Counted from the stretch's first letter, positions 41,674-51,911 are shown. The stretch is 64,000 bases of DNA from CBDFNN01 sp965250215 (GCA_965250215.1 CBDFNN010000004.1:1922001-1986000); one strand, 5' to 3'. Numbers and translations are program-made. Notes: generated by a model from the letters alone, not told the origin.

Positions 41674-41777
41674 TGTAGTAGGCTATTTGTAAGACCCACG
41701 GGGGATATTTCGATCTTTTTGCTAAATGTCTCTCAGGAAAACTGGTATCGCAGGACTGGCCGGATAAAAGGTACTCT

Positions 41778-42647
41778 TTAAGCGATTAACCCATCACTCA
41801 TATTTCCTCCGGGCTGAATAAAATGACTTCCTTGACTCGAGTAAGTAGCAGGCAAGCGTAGAAATTTGGAATAGGTTCTTATCGTCCAGGAAACCGGACC
41901 CCTAAAGAAGTAGCATTCGGGAGTAGCGACCTTGTCAATGTCCTTTTTATATTTTTCTGCCGTCCCTTTTGATAAATGGAATTTCAACTCGTCACTGTTC
42001 TCAAAAGTCTCATGAATGATTAAGGCATCTTCACCAACAACTTGATACACTTCAAATCTCACCAAACCTTTTTCCAAGGAGTAGGCATCCGTTCCTACCC
42101 GTTGCCACCAGTAGATTAATTCCTCCAAGGCGCTGGCATCGTCAGGTTTGCAGGTCCATTTGGCTGTTACTTGAATGGCATTCTCTGGATCAGGTCGTAT
42201 ATAATCGTCCTTAACATATCCGAACAGTAGTTCTCCGAATACACCGGGTACATCTACTCCATTAATTGCTTCTCTGGCTGCAATAGGTATGGATGCACCT
42301 CTAAGCAGGTGAATTTCTGGCCTTGCTACTTTGGTGAGTGCTTGAACATGTTCATCAGCTACGGTTGAAAAATAGTCTGTTAATGCATCAGAATTCTTAA
42401 ACACGTGATGCACTAGTACGGCGTCCTGACCTACTGCATGATTAATTTCCGTTGACAAGATCCCATCAAAGTTTTTAGCACCCAAATGGATGTCCTCCCA
42501 CTTTCTCAACATCTCATTGGACTCGGCGGATTTTCTGAACAGCCCCCCTTTTTTACCAGGTATCCATTTACCCGTGATACTAATTTCCTGTCCGAGTTTT
42601 ATGGGTTCTGCCATAAAATGAGGTAATGCTTCTCTAGATTCAGTCAT
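41778..42647 (-). CDS. two-domain ABM-like (antibiotic-biosynthesis-monooxygenase fold) protein
   Basis: 289 residues from the ATG at 42647. Two similar halves: one with AVLVHHVFKNSDALTDYFSTVADEHVQALTKVARPEIHLLRG, the other with ALIIHETFENSDELKFHLSKGTAEKYKKDIDKVATPECYFFRG. Both have the dimeric ferredoxin-like pattern of ABM or quinone-oxygenase-type proteins, so this looks like an internal duplication. The substrate is unknown. An array of palindromes lies 70-107 bp upstream, suggesting regulated expression. Confidence 0.65.
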   Translation of the reverse strand: MTESREALPHFMAEPIKLGQEISITGKWIPGKKGGLFRKSAESNEMLRKWEDIHLGAKNFDGILSTEINHAVGQDAVLVHHVFKNSDALTDYFSTVADEHVQALTKVARPEIHLLRGASIPIAAREAINGVDVPGVFGELLFGYVKDDYIRPDPENAIQVTAKWTCKPDDASALEELIYWWQRVGTDAYSLEKGLVRFEVYQVVGEDALIIHETFENSDELKFHLSKGTAEKYKKDIDKVATPECYFFRGPVSWTIRTYSKFLRLPATYSSQGSHFIQPGGNMSDGLIA

Positions 42648-42716
42648 TTGCTTTCGTTTATAGAGTCGATATTCGTGCGGTATATCCACTTTGATTAAAT
42701 TAGCTATCGGAATATA

Positions 42717-42754
42717 TGTCGTAAACGTATACTAGAAAGGTGTCGTTTACGACA
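42717..42754. promoter_or_regulatory. TetR-type operator palindromes
   Basis: TGTCGTTTACGACA is a perfect 14-bp palindrome at 42741-42754. A second, imperfect TGTCGTAAACGTAT lies at 42717-42730, 24 bp away centre to centre. The arrangement suits a TetR-family dimer pair controlling the ABM-like gene. No regulator gene is nearby. Confidence 0.55.
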
Positions 42755-42850
42755 TTTTATGGGCTAGTTTGCGCCATGGGCCGATTCCAGGATTCTCTCA
42801 AGCAAGTGAGTTATAACGCCCTGGCTACGGGCCTAGTGGTTATCTGAGAA

Positions 42851-43306
42851 TCAATCTCTCGTTGTCTGTCTGAGGCCTTCATAGACTACGATCCCGACTG
42901 CGTTTGCTAAGTTCAGGCTTCGAACTTTATCGCTGAAAAGGGGGATTCGGTAGGTTTTGTCCAAGACTTCCTGCAGTAGGTCCTTTTCCAGTCCTAAAGA
43001 CTCCTTTCCAAATATCAAGAACATGTCTTCTTCGAAAGGAATGTCCCAATACTCTTTGTCGCCATGACTAGACAGGAATGCCATTTTTTTGCCTTGATGC
43101 CGATCAAAGAAATCTTCGGCAGAATCGTAGTAAGAAACATCAAGATGGGGCCAGTAGTCTAGGCCGGCACGTTTGAGTTTTTTATCATCGATCTCAAATC
43201 CAAGAGGCTTCACGAGATGAAGACCATTTCCAGATCCTAGGCATAGCCGTCCTATGTTGCCCGTATTGTTGGGAATTTCGGGATGAATAAGAACGATGTT
43301 CAGCAT
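42851..43306 (-). CDS. trmL: tRNA (cytidine/uridine-34 2'-O)-methyltransferase
   Basis: 151 residues, SPOUT fold. NTGNIGRLCLGSG, LIFGKESLGL and VRSLNLANAVGIVVYEG (the knotted AdoMet site) are the TrmL signature. It methylates the wobble base of tRNA-Leu(CAA/UAA); the UAA isoacceptor is the phage attachment gene, now 40 kb away because of the prophage. Confidence 0.88.
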   Translation of the reverse strand: MLNIVLIHPEIPNNTGNIGRLCLGSGNGLHLVKPLGFEIDDKKLKRAGLDYWPHLDVSYYDSAEDFFDRHQGKKMAFLSSHGDKEYWDIPFEEDMFLIFGKESLGLEKDLLQEVLDKTYRIPLFSDKVRSLNLANAVGIVVYEGLRQTTRD

Positions 43307-43426
43307 TGTTTTTCTAGATGACTATTCCCACGTTCCAAGAAGGGGAATGTTTGAACAAATGGGTCAGGGACAAGCAAGGCCATGATATTCAGGAATCAAT
43401 ACGGGATTTCTCGAAGTACTCCACTC

Positions 43427-44980
43427 ATGTTTCGTGTCATTTCAATTCTAATACTCCTTCTAACTAGCCAAGCTTTGGTTTTGGGTCAAAGGACGGATCG
43501 AATCGATTTCAATGGACAGGATTTGTTTTTAAGCGGAGCCAACATTTCGTGGGTTCGCTATGCACGGGATATTGGACCTGGAAACACGAATCTTACTCGT
43601 TTCAATGAGATCTTTTCTGAGCTGCATGAAGCAGGCGGCAATAGTATGCGTCTATGGTTGCATATCAACGGGGAGAATACTCCAGAATGGTTTGGCCTTG
43701 ATGTAGTTGGGCCAGGGGAGGGGGCGATAGATGATTTGAGAGACATTCTCGATCTAGCTTGGGAAAACGATGTCGGCCTTGTGCTTTGTCTTTGGTCATT
43801 TGACATGCTACGTTCCTCGAACAGTGAGTCCATCAAAAATCGAGCTCGCAATCTTCTCCAGGACCCCAGCAGAACCCGTACTTACATCGAGAATGCTTTG
43901 ACACCTATGGTGCAAGAACTTGCCGGCCATCCTGCTCTCATTGCGTGGGAGATATTTAATGAGCCGGAAGGGATGAGTGACGAGCTGGGGTGGGGCTTTG
44001 TAGAACATGTGCCCATTTCATCAATTCAGCGCTTTATCAACCTGACGGCAGGTGCCATTCACCGAGCTGATCCCCGGGCTCTAGTCACAAATGGATCATG
44101 GTCCTTCATTGCCTCCACGGACTCTAATCCTTCTATGACGGAAAATGAAAACCGAGTTGAATTGAGTCAGCTAAAATTGGCTGGTATCAGATCAGATTTA
44201 AGTATGCGATATCGTCATCCATTTTCCATGGAAGAGGCGAAGGAATTCTATTCAACCCTTCATGCCAAGACCAATTTCAACTACTATACCGACGACAGAC
44301 TTCTTGCCGCCGGTGGTGATCCTGATGGCCACTTAGATTTCTACGGCGTCCATTACTACGAATGGGCTCAGACCTCGCTATCTCCCTTTCACCAAGGATT
44401 CGAGACATGGGGCTTGGACAAACCGCTTGTTGTGGGGGAGTTCTTCATGGGTGGAACGGCCAGTGGATCGGGGGATGGGAATCCAGATTTTATCCATGGG
44501 ATTTTCTATCGAGATCTCTATCCCCAGTTACATATTCTTGGCTACGCTGGCGCCTTGGGATGGCAATGGTACAATTATCCTCGGAATGGAGAGGGAGTTG
44601 AGAATTGGCCTCGAATCTTGGAAAGTACAGCAATAATGAGAGATCGATATCCTGAGGATGTTGTTATCGAAAGGGCTGATCCTGTGAACAAGGATAAAGA
44701 GATTCCAGCCTCAAAAATAGCAATTTCTAGCTACCCAAATCCCTTTGCGATCTCGAGCACTTTGTCTTTCACGCTGACCGAGCCAACTGTAGTTAGACTA
44801 GAGATCTATGACACTCTGGGAAGAATCGTCAAAGTACTCGCGGATGAAAACCTTACTGTTGGAGAGTATCGCTATGAGTTTACACCTCTCGATTTCTCAA
44901 CAGGTGCTTATTTATTTCGATTCAAGTATGGATCGGAGTCAAGTTTGGGTTTGCTGTTCCTGTCAGCCAATGTCAACTAA
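43427..44980 (+). CDS. secreted GH5-like glycoside hydrolase with T9SS C-terminal domain
   Basis: 517 residues from MFRVISILILLLTSQALVLGQ (signal peptide). The catalytic (beta/alpha)8 part has AWEIFNEPEG (acid/base Glu in the NEP motif) and KPLVVGEFFMG (nucleophile Glu). The C-terminal about 85 residues (SSYPNPFAISSTLSFTLTEP ... RLEIYDTLGRIVKVLADE) are a T9SS sorting domain. It probably acts on beta-glucan or mannan at the cell surface or outside. Confidence 0.8.
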   Translation: MFRVISILILLLTSQALVLGQRTDRIDFNGQDLFLSGANISWVRYARDIGPGNTNLTRFNEIFSELHEAGGNSMRLWLHINGENTPEWFGLDVVGPGEGAIDDLRDILDLAWENDVGLVLCLWSFDMLRSSNSESIKNRARNLLQDPSRTRTYIENALTPMVQELAGHPALIAWEIFNEPEGMSDELGWGFVEHVPISSIQRFINLTAGAIHRADPRALVTNGSWSFIASTDSNPSMTENENRVELSQLKLAGIRSDLSMRYRHPFSMEEAKEFYSTLHAKTNFNYYTDDRLLAAGGDPDGHLDFYGVHYYEWAQTSLSPFHQGFETWGLDKPLVVGEFFMGGTASGSGDGNPDFIHGIFYRDLYPQLHILGYAGALGWQWYNYPRNGEGVENWPRILESTAIMRDRYPEDVVIERADPVNKDKEIPASKIAISSYPNPFAISSTLSFTLTEPTVVRLEIYDTLGRIVKVLADENLTVGEYRYEFTPLDFSTGAYLFRFKYGSESSLGLLFLSANVN

Positions 44981-45019
44981 TCACTGGCATCTAACCCAAG
45001 ACTCACAACTCAAAACCCA

Positions 45020-46138
45020 CTACTCCTTCGGTATCAGTCGTTCGATTCGACCATCCTCACCGTCAACAGCGATATAAATATTGCCATCTGGTCCGGTTAA
45101 TACATCTCTTGGTCTACCATCAATCTTGGTCAAAACCTCCGAGTGAATAACTGAATTTCCGTTCAGCGTCAAACGATGCAGCTCGCCGAATTTGAGTGAA
45201 GTGACGAAGAGACTATTCTGCCAGTCTGCGATATCTCCTGTGTAAAAGCTGATGCCACAAGTTGCAATGGAGGGTTTCCAGAACCAACTAGGTTGCTCCA
45301 TTCCTTCCTTGGCTGTCACCTCAGTTAAGACAGAGCCATTGTAGTTAATACCATAAGAAATTACCGGCCAACCGTAGTTTTTTCCCGATCGAATGTGATT
45401 TAGCTCATCGCCGCCTCTTGGTCCATGCTCTGCTGCAAAGATCTCACCTGTGCCGGGATTGATGTCCATTCCCTGCGGGTTTCTGTTGCCATAGGTGTAG
45501 AAAGATGGGACAACATCATCCATTCCAACAAAGGGATTGTCCGCTGGAATTTGTCCGTCGTCGTGAATTCTGTGGATACCAGCATTCGGCATACTGCGGT
45601 CTTGAGCTCTGTCTCTTTCGCCTCGATCTCCGACACTGAAGTATAAAAAGCCATCCGCATCGAACACGATTCGCGAACCGAAGTGCTGTCCTTTTTTGCT
45701 ATAGAATTCTTCATCGGCTTTCCAAATGACCTCAAGGTCTTCGAGAGCGCCACCCGTCAGTTTACCGCGAGCGATCGCCGTAAAACCCAGTTTCTCTTCT
45801 CCATCCATCATTTGATCGGAGAAGGATAGGTAAATCGTATTATTTGCCTCGAAATTCGGGTGGACTTGCACATCCAGAAGGCCACCTTGGCCGCATTCGC
45901 AAACCTCAGGTGTGCCCGTAATAACCGATGCCGTGCCCGTGTTATCAATCACCTTTAGCACGCCAGCTTTCTCAGTAACCAAGAGACGGCCATCTGGAAG
46001 AAATGCGATACCCCAGGGAGCGGATAGTCCAGAGGTGAAGACCTCTTGATCAAACTCGACCTTGTCTTGGGCGGCAACGCTTGTACAATGGACGAAAAAA
46101 ACGGAGAGAAGTAGCAGGAAGGAGAAAGATCGTTTCAT
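45020..46138 (-). CDS. PQQ-dependent sugar dehydrogenase-like beta-propeller
   Basis: 372 residues, signal peptide (MKRSFSFLLLLSVFFVHCTSVAAQ). LSAPWGIAFLPDGRLLVTEKAG, QHFGSRIVFDADGFLYFSVGDRG, NRNPQGMDINP and EHGPRGGDELN are the Glu/Sorb dehydrogenase family motifs, six-bladed propeller. Oxidises aldoses in the periplasm, with PQQ if present. Confidence 0.85.
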   Translation of the reverse strand: MKRSFSFLLLLSVFFVHCTSVAAQDKVEFDQEVFTSGLSAPWGIAFLPDGRLLVTEKAGVLKVIDNTGTASVITGTPEVCECGQGGLLDVQVHPNFEANNTIYLSFSDQMMDGEEKLGFTAIARGKLTGGALEDLEVIWKADEEFYSKKGQHFGSRIVFDADGFLYFSVGDRGERDRAQDRSMPNAGIHRIHDDGQIPADNPFVGMDDVVPSFYTYGNRNPQGMDINPGTGEIFAAEHGPRGGDELNHIRSGKNYGWPVISYGINYNGSVLTEVTAKEGMEQPSWFWKPSIATCGISFYTGDIADWQNSLFVTSLKFGELHRLTLNGNSVIHSEVLTKIDGRPRDVLTGPDGNIYIAVDGEDGRIERLIPKE

Positions 46139-46299
46139 AGGTATTTGTATTCTTTTTATGCCATCATAGTACGCAGAGTATCTTCAAAAATTCGCTAGTG
46201 TGCTCGATTTTCAGTTGATAAATCAGGTCGAATTGTGAAGGAAATCCAAAGGCTCTCTTGATCGCTCTCGAAAGGTACTCGCAATAGTTACCACAAACA

Positions 46300-46330
46300 A
46301 AAAAGGCCGATCATAATGACCGGCCTTTTT
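46300..46330 (-). terminator. hairpin terminator after the 46347-48539 gene
   Basis: AAAAAGGCCG and CGGCCTTTTT form a stem around an 11-nt loop, with T-runs on both strands. It ends the leftward surface-protein transcript and may also act in the other direction. Confidence 0.8.
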
Positions 46331-46346
46331 GAAAACTCGATTTAGT

Positions 46347-48539
46347 TTACCTCACCACGAAATATGGGATTTGTGAACTAATTCCTTTCTCCGCAATGTC
46401 GAGTATATACATGCCTGGAGACAGTTGGGAGACATCGATCGTCTTCGTGACTGCTTGACCCTCCTTGACAACTCCGCTGTAAAGTGTTTCTACTTCCCGA
46501 CCGAGTTGGTCTATTAAGCGAACATGGAATTCCTCATTGCTGTTTGACTGAAGAGTGAATGTCGATGAATTCGAAGCTGGATTCGGGTAGAGAGCGAATT
46601 CAGATTTCAAGCTACGATTATCAACTAGTAGAACTGGAGAGTAGCTGGAGCGTCCGTCGATATCAAGCATCTTCAATCGCGTCTGGAAGAGACCGTTCGG
46701 CATTGATGAATACTCATATCGATACTGAGTTTCGATGGATTCTCCACCTTGGCCCTCAACGAATGCTATCTCTCGGAAGTCCGCCTCTGCATCTGCCATG
46801 ATTTCAATCTGGAAGCCAGAGAAGTCAGTTTCAGATCGAGTTGACCAAGTGTAGACAGCTTGATCTTCATCCATTTCTACATTGAAATCTATTAGTGAAA
46901 CGTCCAACAATGTTTCTTCGAGTCCATAATCAAAATCAGGGTTGCTTCCACCCGGAGGTAGAGTGTCCGTGATAGTTGTTGGAGTCGTCGATTCAGCATA
47001 GAGATTTGATCCCTCATTAAGCTTCCTTGCAACAGGAGCAGGGCAGACAGGGTCGGATAGAATGATCTCTGCTATTTGCAGATCGAGGAATGCCTCCACA
47101 ATAGGATCGTCGATATTCATTTCCACGGTATACTCTCCACCTGGTAATCCGTCGACGTAATAATTTCCAAAAGAATCCGTCGTGCGTGTTGCTACCGAAG
47201 CGCCATCGAAGATTATGTCGAGAGGAGCGCCCTCAAGTCCAAGAGTAAGTTCGGTTGCATCAGCAATTCCGTCGCCGGTGCAATAGTCATACCAGACGAA
47301 ATCACCTATGATACCAGGCACGATTGTTCTGTAGGGAATATCGAAACGGTAAGGGGCGCAAGTAAGATCAATGTCGATAGTCTGGCCATTAGTTTCGTTT
47401 GTCGCGATCAAACCAGCAGGGATAGTTGTTTCGTTGACGTCGATATCGTATAGACCTGGGCTTGTGATCGTAAATTCATAGCTTCCATCGGCCGCGGTAG
47501 TTTCAAACCCAATTACGTTTCTGTTGTCATCTCTAAGCTTGATAAGTACACCACCGATTCCTTGTGGAGCGGCTGCATCCTGATTGAATACCGTTCCAAT
47601 GAGTGAATAAGGACCTGGACAATCAGTAGGTTGACCACAAGTGATTGACTCGAAATCTGATCGGTCGGAACCGGCTCCGTCATTGATGTCGCCGAGTAGA
47701 ACTCCCACACCAGTTAGCAGATTGACTTCGTAGACCTCACTTGAATTTGGACCTTCACCATTTCCCGTAGTACCGGCACTTTCGCCAGTAGAGACAATTA
47801 GCACACCTGCGTGAGTGAAAGTCATGCCTTCAACGTCATCAATATCACCATAGGGCATGTCCAATTGAACTGTAGAAACGACCGATCCGTCGAGAGGATT
47901 GATTTCGACTAAAAAAGTACCATCTGAATTACTTGTGTTGACAGCGCCATACAGTCTGCCTGTAAAAGGATCGACCGCGATGTCATCAACGTCAGCAAGT
48001 CCAGTTGTTGCAAGAGTCGTGATGGTGCTTGTGCCCAATGAGGTCAGAACACATGAGTCATCGATTCTAACCGTAATAAGCTGATCCTCAGGTTCTCCAG
48101 CTCCACCGGCACCTCCGCCGGGGCTACCCGTACCAAGCCGATCACTGATGTAAAATGTGTCAGTGCCACGGGAATAGCTAAGTCCGTCGATATCAGTCGC
48201 TCCAGGAACGACGGCGCATAGACTAGCATCGGAAAAATCGGTGTCGTCTGATACCCATATTTCTGTTCCATTTCCGAAATAGAGTTTATTTCTACTCGTG
48301 ACGAATTCGGATGCCTCAGCTAAATTTGTGCCCGTAGGACCATCATCAGAAGCGGTATTTGCTATGTCAGATAAATCTAGAGAAAAAAGAACATCACCGG
48401 TGCTTCCAGCTTCTCCAATTGCCGAATCGGATATTGCAAAACAAGCTCCAGCAGCGCTCTGGGCTCTAAGAGTTTGGTTGTAGCTTGCGCAAAAAACAAA
48501 TATGCACGGTAGTAATAGTTTTAGTAGTTGATTCTTCAT
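46347..48539 (-). CDS. secreted SdrD-B-like surface protein, T9SS C-terminal domain
   Basis: 730 residues from MKNQLLKLLLPCIFVFCASYNQTLRAQ. The middle has SdrD-B (Cna-B-like) domains: GTVFNQDAAAPQGIGGVLIKLRDDN, GDFVWYDYCTGDGIADATELTLGLEG. Before them is an NHL/esterase-like stretch (AFSADIDGLSYSRG type). The C terminus is FALYPNPASNSSTFTLQSN with LIDQLGREVETLYSG, a T9SS sorting domain. It shares blocks with the next gene and is likely an adhesin. Confidence 0.75.
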   Translation of the reverse strand: MKNQLLKLLLPCIFVFCASYNQTLRAQSAAGACFAISDSAIGEAGSTGDVLFSLDLSDIANTASDDGPTGTNLAEASEFVTSRNKLYFGNGTEIWVSDDTDFSDASLCAVVPGATDIDGLSYSRGTDTFYISDRLGTGSPGGGAGGAGEPEDQLITVRIDDSCVLTSLGTSTITTLATTGLADVDDIAVDPFTGRLYGAVNTSNSDGTFLVEINPLDGSVVSTVQLDMPYGDIDDVEGMTFTHAGVLIVSTGESAGTTGNGEGPNSSEVYEVNLLTGVGVLLGDINDGAGSDRSDFESITCGQPTDCPGPYSLIGTVFNQDAAAPQGIGGVLIKLRDDNRNVIGFETTAADGSYEFTITSPGLYDIDVNETTIPAGLIATNETNGQTIDIDLTCAPYRFDIPYRTIVPGIIGDFVWYDYCTGDGIADATELTLGLEGAPLDIIFDGASVATRTTDSFGNYYVDGLPGGEYTVEMNIDDPIVEAFLDLQIAEIILSDPVCPAPVARKLNEGSNLYAESTTPTTITDTLPPGGSNPDFDYGLEETLLDVSLIDFNVEMDEDQAVYTWSTRSETDFSGFQIEIMADAEADFREIAFVEGQGGESIETQYRYEYSSMPNGLFQTRLKMLDIDGRSSYSPVLLVDNRSLKSEFALYPNPASNSSTFTLQSNSNEEFHVRLIDQLGREVETLYSGVVKEGQAVTKTIDVSQLSPGMYILDIAEKGISSQIPYFVVR

Positions 48540-48734
48540 TGCATCTCGGATTGAGAGACCTCTTGATATTTTGATCTCGGATTGAACGTGCCCTGCTCTA
48601 ATCTCAAAAGAGCTTCCTATCATCAGATCATCATCATTCTGATAGAGTGGTATATGACCACTCAATAATATAGTAATAATACAACCAAGGTCAAATCAAC
48701 TTGTCATCTGTTCTTGACCTGAATCCAAGAAAAA

Positions 48735-48761
48735 AGGGCTGCCGTTCTAAACGACAGCCCT
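48735..48761 (-). terminator. hairpin terminator after the 48788-50560 gene
   Basis: AGGGCTG-CCGT and ACG-A-CAGCCCT form an 11-bp stem with one mismatch; on the minus strand it is followed by six T. Confidence 0.8.
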
Positions 48762-48787
48762 CAATCCAAGCCTCTTGTTGAGGACTA

Positions 48788-50560
48788 TTATCTTGCTACG
48801 GAAAGGCTCGTGAAAGTACTTTTTTCTGGAAATTCTAGGTAGACGAAATAGATACCATTTGGAAGGTCGCTCACATTTACAGAAATATTCAAGTATTCTG
48901 ACTTTTCCAGAACACCTGAGAAAACATTTTTGACTTCTCTTCCTAGCTGATCATACAAAGTGATGTTAAAGGCTCCCTCAAGTCCTGATCCAAACCTAAT
49001 GTTTGCCGATTCTTTGGCTGGATTAGGATAGGCAACTATTTCAAAATCCAAATCAACAATGTCGAATTCTAGAGTGCTTGAATAGTTAACTAATCCATCT
49101 GTATCGATCATCTTTAGTCTCACCAAGAACTTTCCTCCATCGAGATTAGCCAACTCGAAATCATAGGTCGTCTCTGTGGCGGCTCCTCCGCGCGCAGGAA
49201 CGAAATGGTAGTCAGTAAAACTGGTCTCATCATCTCTTTGCAACTGTATCTGGTAGCCAGAAAAATCGATCTCGGAACTACTCGTCCACTGAATCTCAAC
49301 CGTATTATTGTCTTTAACTATATAGCTGAAATTGGCAAGTTCGACATCTAGTGAGGATTCCTTCATCCCAAAATCGTATCCGTAATTTGAACCACCATCT
49401 GGCAGGGCGTCTGTCACGACCCCAGCTGTTGTCATTTCAGCTAGTATTCCTATTGTGTCTATCCCTTCTTTAATTTCAGTGGGTGGGCACACAGGTGCAC
49501 TGAGAATCTGCGCAGCAATTTGGGCATCTATGAAAGCCTCAATAGCGGGGTCAGAAAGATCAAGTTCTACTGTGTAGTCATCGGCAGCCAGTCCATCGTG
49601 ACGATAGATTCCATATGAGTCCGTATATGCAGACGCAATGAAAGTGCCACCGCTATCGAAAATGTTCACTTTTGCACCTTCTAGGCCAAGTGTCATTTCT
49701 GTAGCATCGGGAATACCATCTGCAAGGCAGTAGTCGTGCCAGACGAGATCTCCGATTATTCCAGCAACCTGATTCCTATAAGAGATATCAAGAGTGGCAG
49801 GCTCACATGAAAGACTGAGATCTACAGGAAGACCAGTTGTTGACGAACTTGCAATGACGCCGGAAGGAATTGTAAGCTCATTTACGTCAATGGTATAACT
49901 TCCGGTCGCGACGTTTTCGAATAGATAATCTCCAGATGGGTTGGTATTCGCATATCCCATAATTTGAAGATTATCGTCTCGAAGTTTTAGTTCAACATCA
50001 TTTAGACCAATTGGGATATCTGAATTGAAGACGTTTCCATCAATTGAATAATTTCCAGCGCAGCTGCAAGACTGAGAAGGGCCAGTAATGCTGACGGTTG
50101 GAGTATTTCCTCCAGCCTTCATCGTAATAGCCGCCGTGCCTTCCTCGTAGATATTATCCAATGTGAAATAATACATTCCGACTCCACCATCTGGAACACT
50201 GACATCAAACTTTAATCCGTAAATTCCTGTTGACCCATCGGTCCCGAACGAGGGGCTTCCGTCACCAGGATTGAGGTCCGAGGTTGTTGGTCCCCATGTA
50301 CCCGCTGAGCTGCTTGCACTACCGGAGAGCGCCAAACAGGTCGGAAAAGCAACGACTGTGTGACTGATATCGTTATCGTTGGACTCTTCGACACAATAGA
50401 ACCAGGACGAAGTATTATTGACTGTATCCGTTGTATTTCCGTAGTACGTGACACTGTAGTTTCCCGTGCTTACAGTCTCTTGTCCAGCTGGACAGAGACC
50501 TTGACTGAGCAGAGCACTAGGTACAAGAAATATGGCCATCGCCATGGTAGTTAATCGCAT
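48788..50560 (-). CDS. secreted SdrD-B-like surface protein, T9SS C-terminal domain (paralogue)
   Basis: 590 residues with signal (MRLTTMAMAIFLVPSALLS). SdrD-B-like blocks (GNVFNSDIPIGLNDVELKLRDDN, GDLVWHDYCLADGIPDATEMTLGLEGAKV) align closely with the downstream gene. The C terminus FEIVAYPNPAKESANIRFGS and LYDQLGREVKNVFSG is a T9SS sorting domain. Likely a tandem duplication that has diverged. Confidence 0.75.
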   Translation of the reverse strand: MRLTTMAMAIFLVPSALLSQGLCPAGQETVSTGNYSVTYYGNTTDTVNNTSSWFYCVEESNDNDISHTVVAFPTCLALSGSASSSAGTWGPTTSDLNPGDGSPSFGTDGSTGIYGLKFDVSVPDGGVGMYYFTLDNIYEEGTAAITMKAGGNTPTVSITGPSQSCSCAGNYSIDGNVFNSDIPIGLNDVELKLRDDNLQIMGYANTNPSGDYLFENVATGSYTIDVNELTIPSGVIASSSTTGLPVDLSLSCEPATLDISYRNQVAGIIGDLVWHDYCLADGIPDATEMTLGLEGAKVNIFDSGGTFIASAYTDSYGIYRHDGLAADDYTVELDLSDPAIEAFIDAQIAAQILSAPVCPPTEIKEGIDTIGILAEMTTAGVVTDALPDGGSNYGYDFGMKESSLDVELANFSYIVKDNNTVEIQWTSSSEIDFSGYQIQLQRDDETSFTDYHFVPARGGAATETTYDFELANLDGGKFLVRLKMIDTDGLVNYSSTLEFDIVDLDFEIVAYPNPAKESANIRFGSGLEGAFNITLYDQLGREVKNVFSGVLEKSEYLNISVNVSDLPNGIYFVYLEFPEKSTFTSLSVAR

Positions 50561-50731
50561 AATTAATAAGGTGATTCAAGGTGTGTTGGAACGGGTGCCA
50601 ATGTTAAACAAATGTAACACCGCATAACGATATAGTCAATTATCTTAATATTGGTTTTATACCTATTGCCCGAGAAGGATGAGTTTGCTGACTCAAATTG
50701 TATATTGAGATACACCAGACTCCAATCAAAA

Positions 50732-51802
50732 ATGCTCAAGCAGACTTTGGCCTTATTTGCCGCAATCGGCCTTGCTTCCTGTACTAATCTCGAAATTCGT
50801 CCAATTGATGAAAGCGTCGAAATTGAGGCTATTGCCTTCGGATCTTGTGTCCGTGAGCAAAATGAGGCCCCCATATGGAACAAGATTTCAGAAGAGAAGC
50901 CAGATGTTTTCCTTTTCCTTGGTGACAATATTTATGGCGACACAGAGGACATGTCCGTCATGAGAGCGAAGTACGCCAAACTATTGGAAAACAAAAATCT
51001 CAGAAAACTGCTGTCGAAGACGCAAATAATGGCTGCTTGGGACGATCATGACTATGGCGAGAATGACGGTGGAGTCAACTATCCAATGCGCAATGAGTCT
51101 AGGGAGGTGTTTCTTGAAACCTTCTATCTAAATTCTCCACTGGCTGATCAAATAAGAGAGCATGAAGGTAATTATCACTCGAGCGTAACAGGCGCGCCAG
51201 GGAGACGGATCCAGTTCATCGTTTTGGATACGAGGAGCTTCAGAAGCGATCTAGTAAAATTACCTGAATCCGCACCTTCGTCCATGGGACGTTACATGCC
51301 GAATTACGACGAGAGTGCAAGTGTTTTAGGAAGCGAGCAATGGTCCTGGCTAGAGGGAGAACTTCGTAAGGAAGCTCAGTTGCGAATTGTCATCACAAGT
51401 ATACAGGCAATTCCAGACAATCATGGCTGGGAAAAATGGGGTAATCTACCTCTTGAAAGGGAACGCCTTTTTTCTCTAATAGAATCAACCAACGCAAAAG
51501 GAGTCGTTTTGCTTTCGGGTGATCGTCATTTATCGGAAATTTCGATGTTACCCCAAGATGATCCAAGAGGGATTGGTTATCCACTCTATGAGATCACGGC
51601 CAGCTCGCTTAATCAGCCTAGTGGTTCTAAAATCGTAGAGCCAAATCAATTCAGGATCAGCGAGGAAAATTTTCGGCAAGAGAATTATGGGATGATCAAT
51701 ATAGATTGGTCAAAGTCTGACCCACTGGTCTCCATGTCGATCAGAAACATTGATGGCGAAGAGGTCATCTCTGAAACAGTTTCGCTAGGCTCACTCAGAT
51801 AG
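50732..51802 (+). CDS. PhoD-like phosphatase lipoprotein
   Basis: 356 residues from MLKQTLALFAAIGLASC, a lipoprotein signal. AFGSCVREQNEAPIW, FLFLGDNIYGD, AAWDDHDYGENDGG and LLSGDRHLSEI are the metal-site motifs of PhoD-type alkaline phosphatases/phosphodiesterases. The nearby pst genes suggest a phosphate theme, but they are several kb away. Confidence 0.8.
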   Translation: MLKQTLALFAAIGLASCTNLEIRPIDESVEIEAIAFGSCVREQNEAPIWNKISEEKPDVFLFLGDNIYGDTEDMSVMRAKYAKLLENKNLRKLLSKTQIMAAWDDHDYGENDGGVNYPMRNESREVFLETFYLNSPLADQIREHEGNYHSSVTGAPGRRIQFIVLDTRSFRSDLVKLPESAPSSMGRYMPNYDESASVLGSEQWSWLEGELRKEAQLRIVITSIQAIPDNHGWEKWGNLPLERERLFSLIESTNAKGVVLLSGDRHLSEISMLPQDDPRGIGYPLYEITASSLNQPSGSKIVEPNQFRISEENFRQENYGMINIDWSKSDPLVSMSIRNIDGEEVISETVSLGSLR

Positions 51803-51911
51803 GAGTGTTGCGAAGCATAATGTTTAAAGCCTTTTCGATCTCAAATTTTATCCTACACTCGATGCGTCCAAAAACATATGAAAGGACATATCTAGCTTCA
51901 GTCTCAAATCG

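Noticed and set aside
41624..41690. Second tRNA gene at attR
   Set aside because: Only the 3' arm remnant (TCCCGCTCTCGGTAC) is present; no anticodon or D arm.
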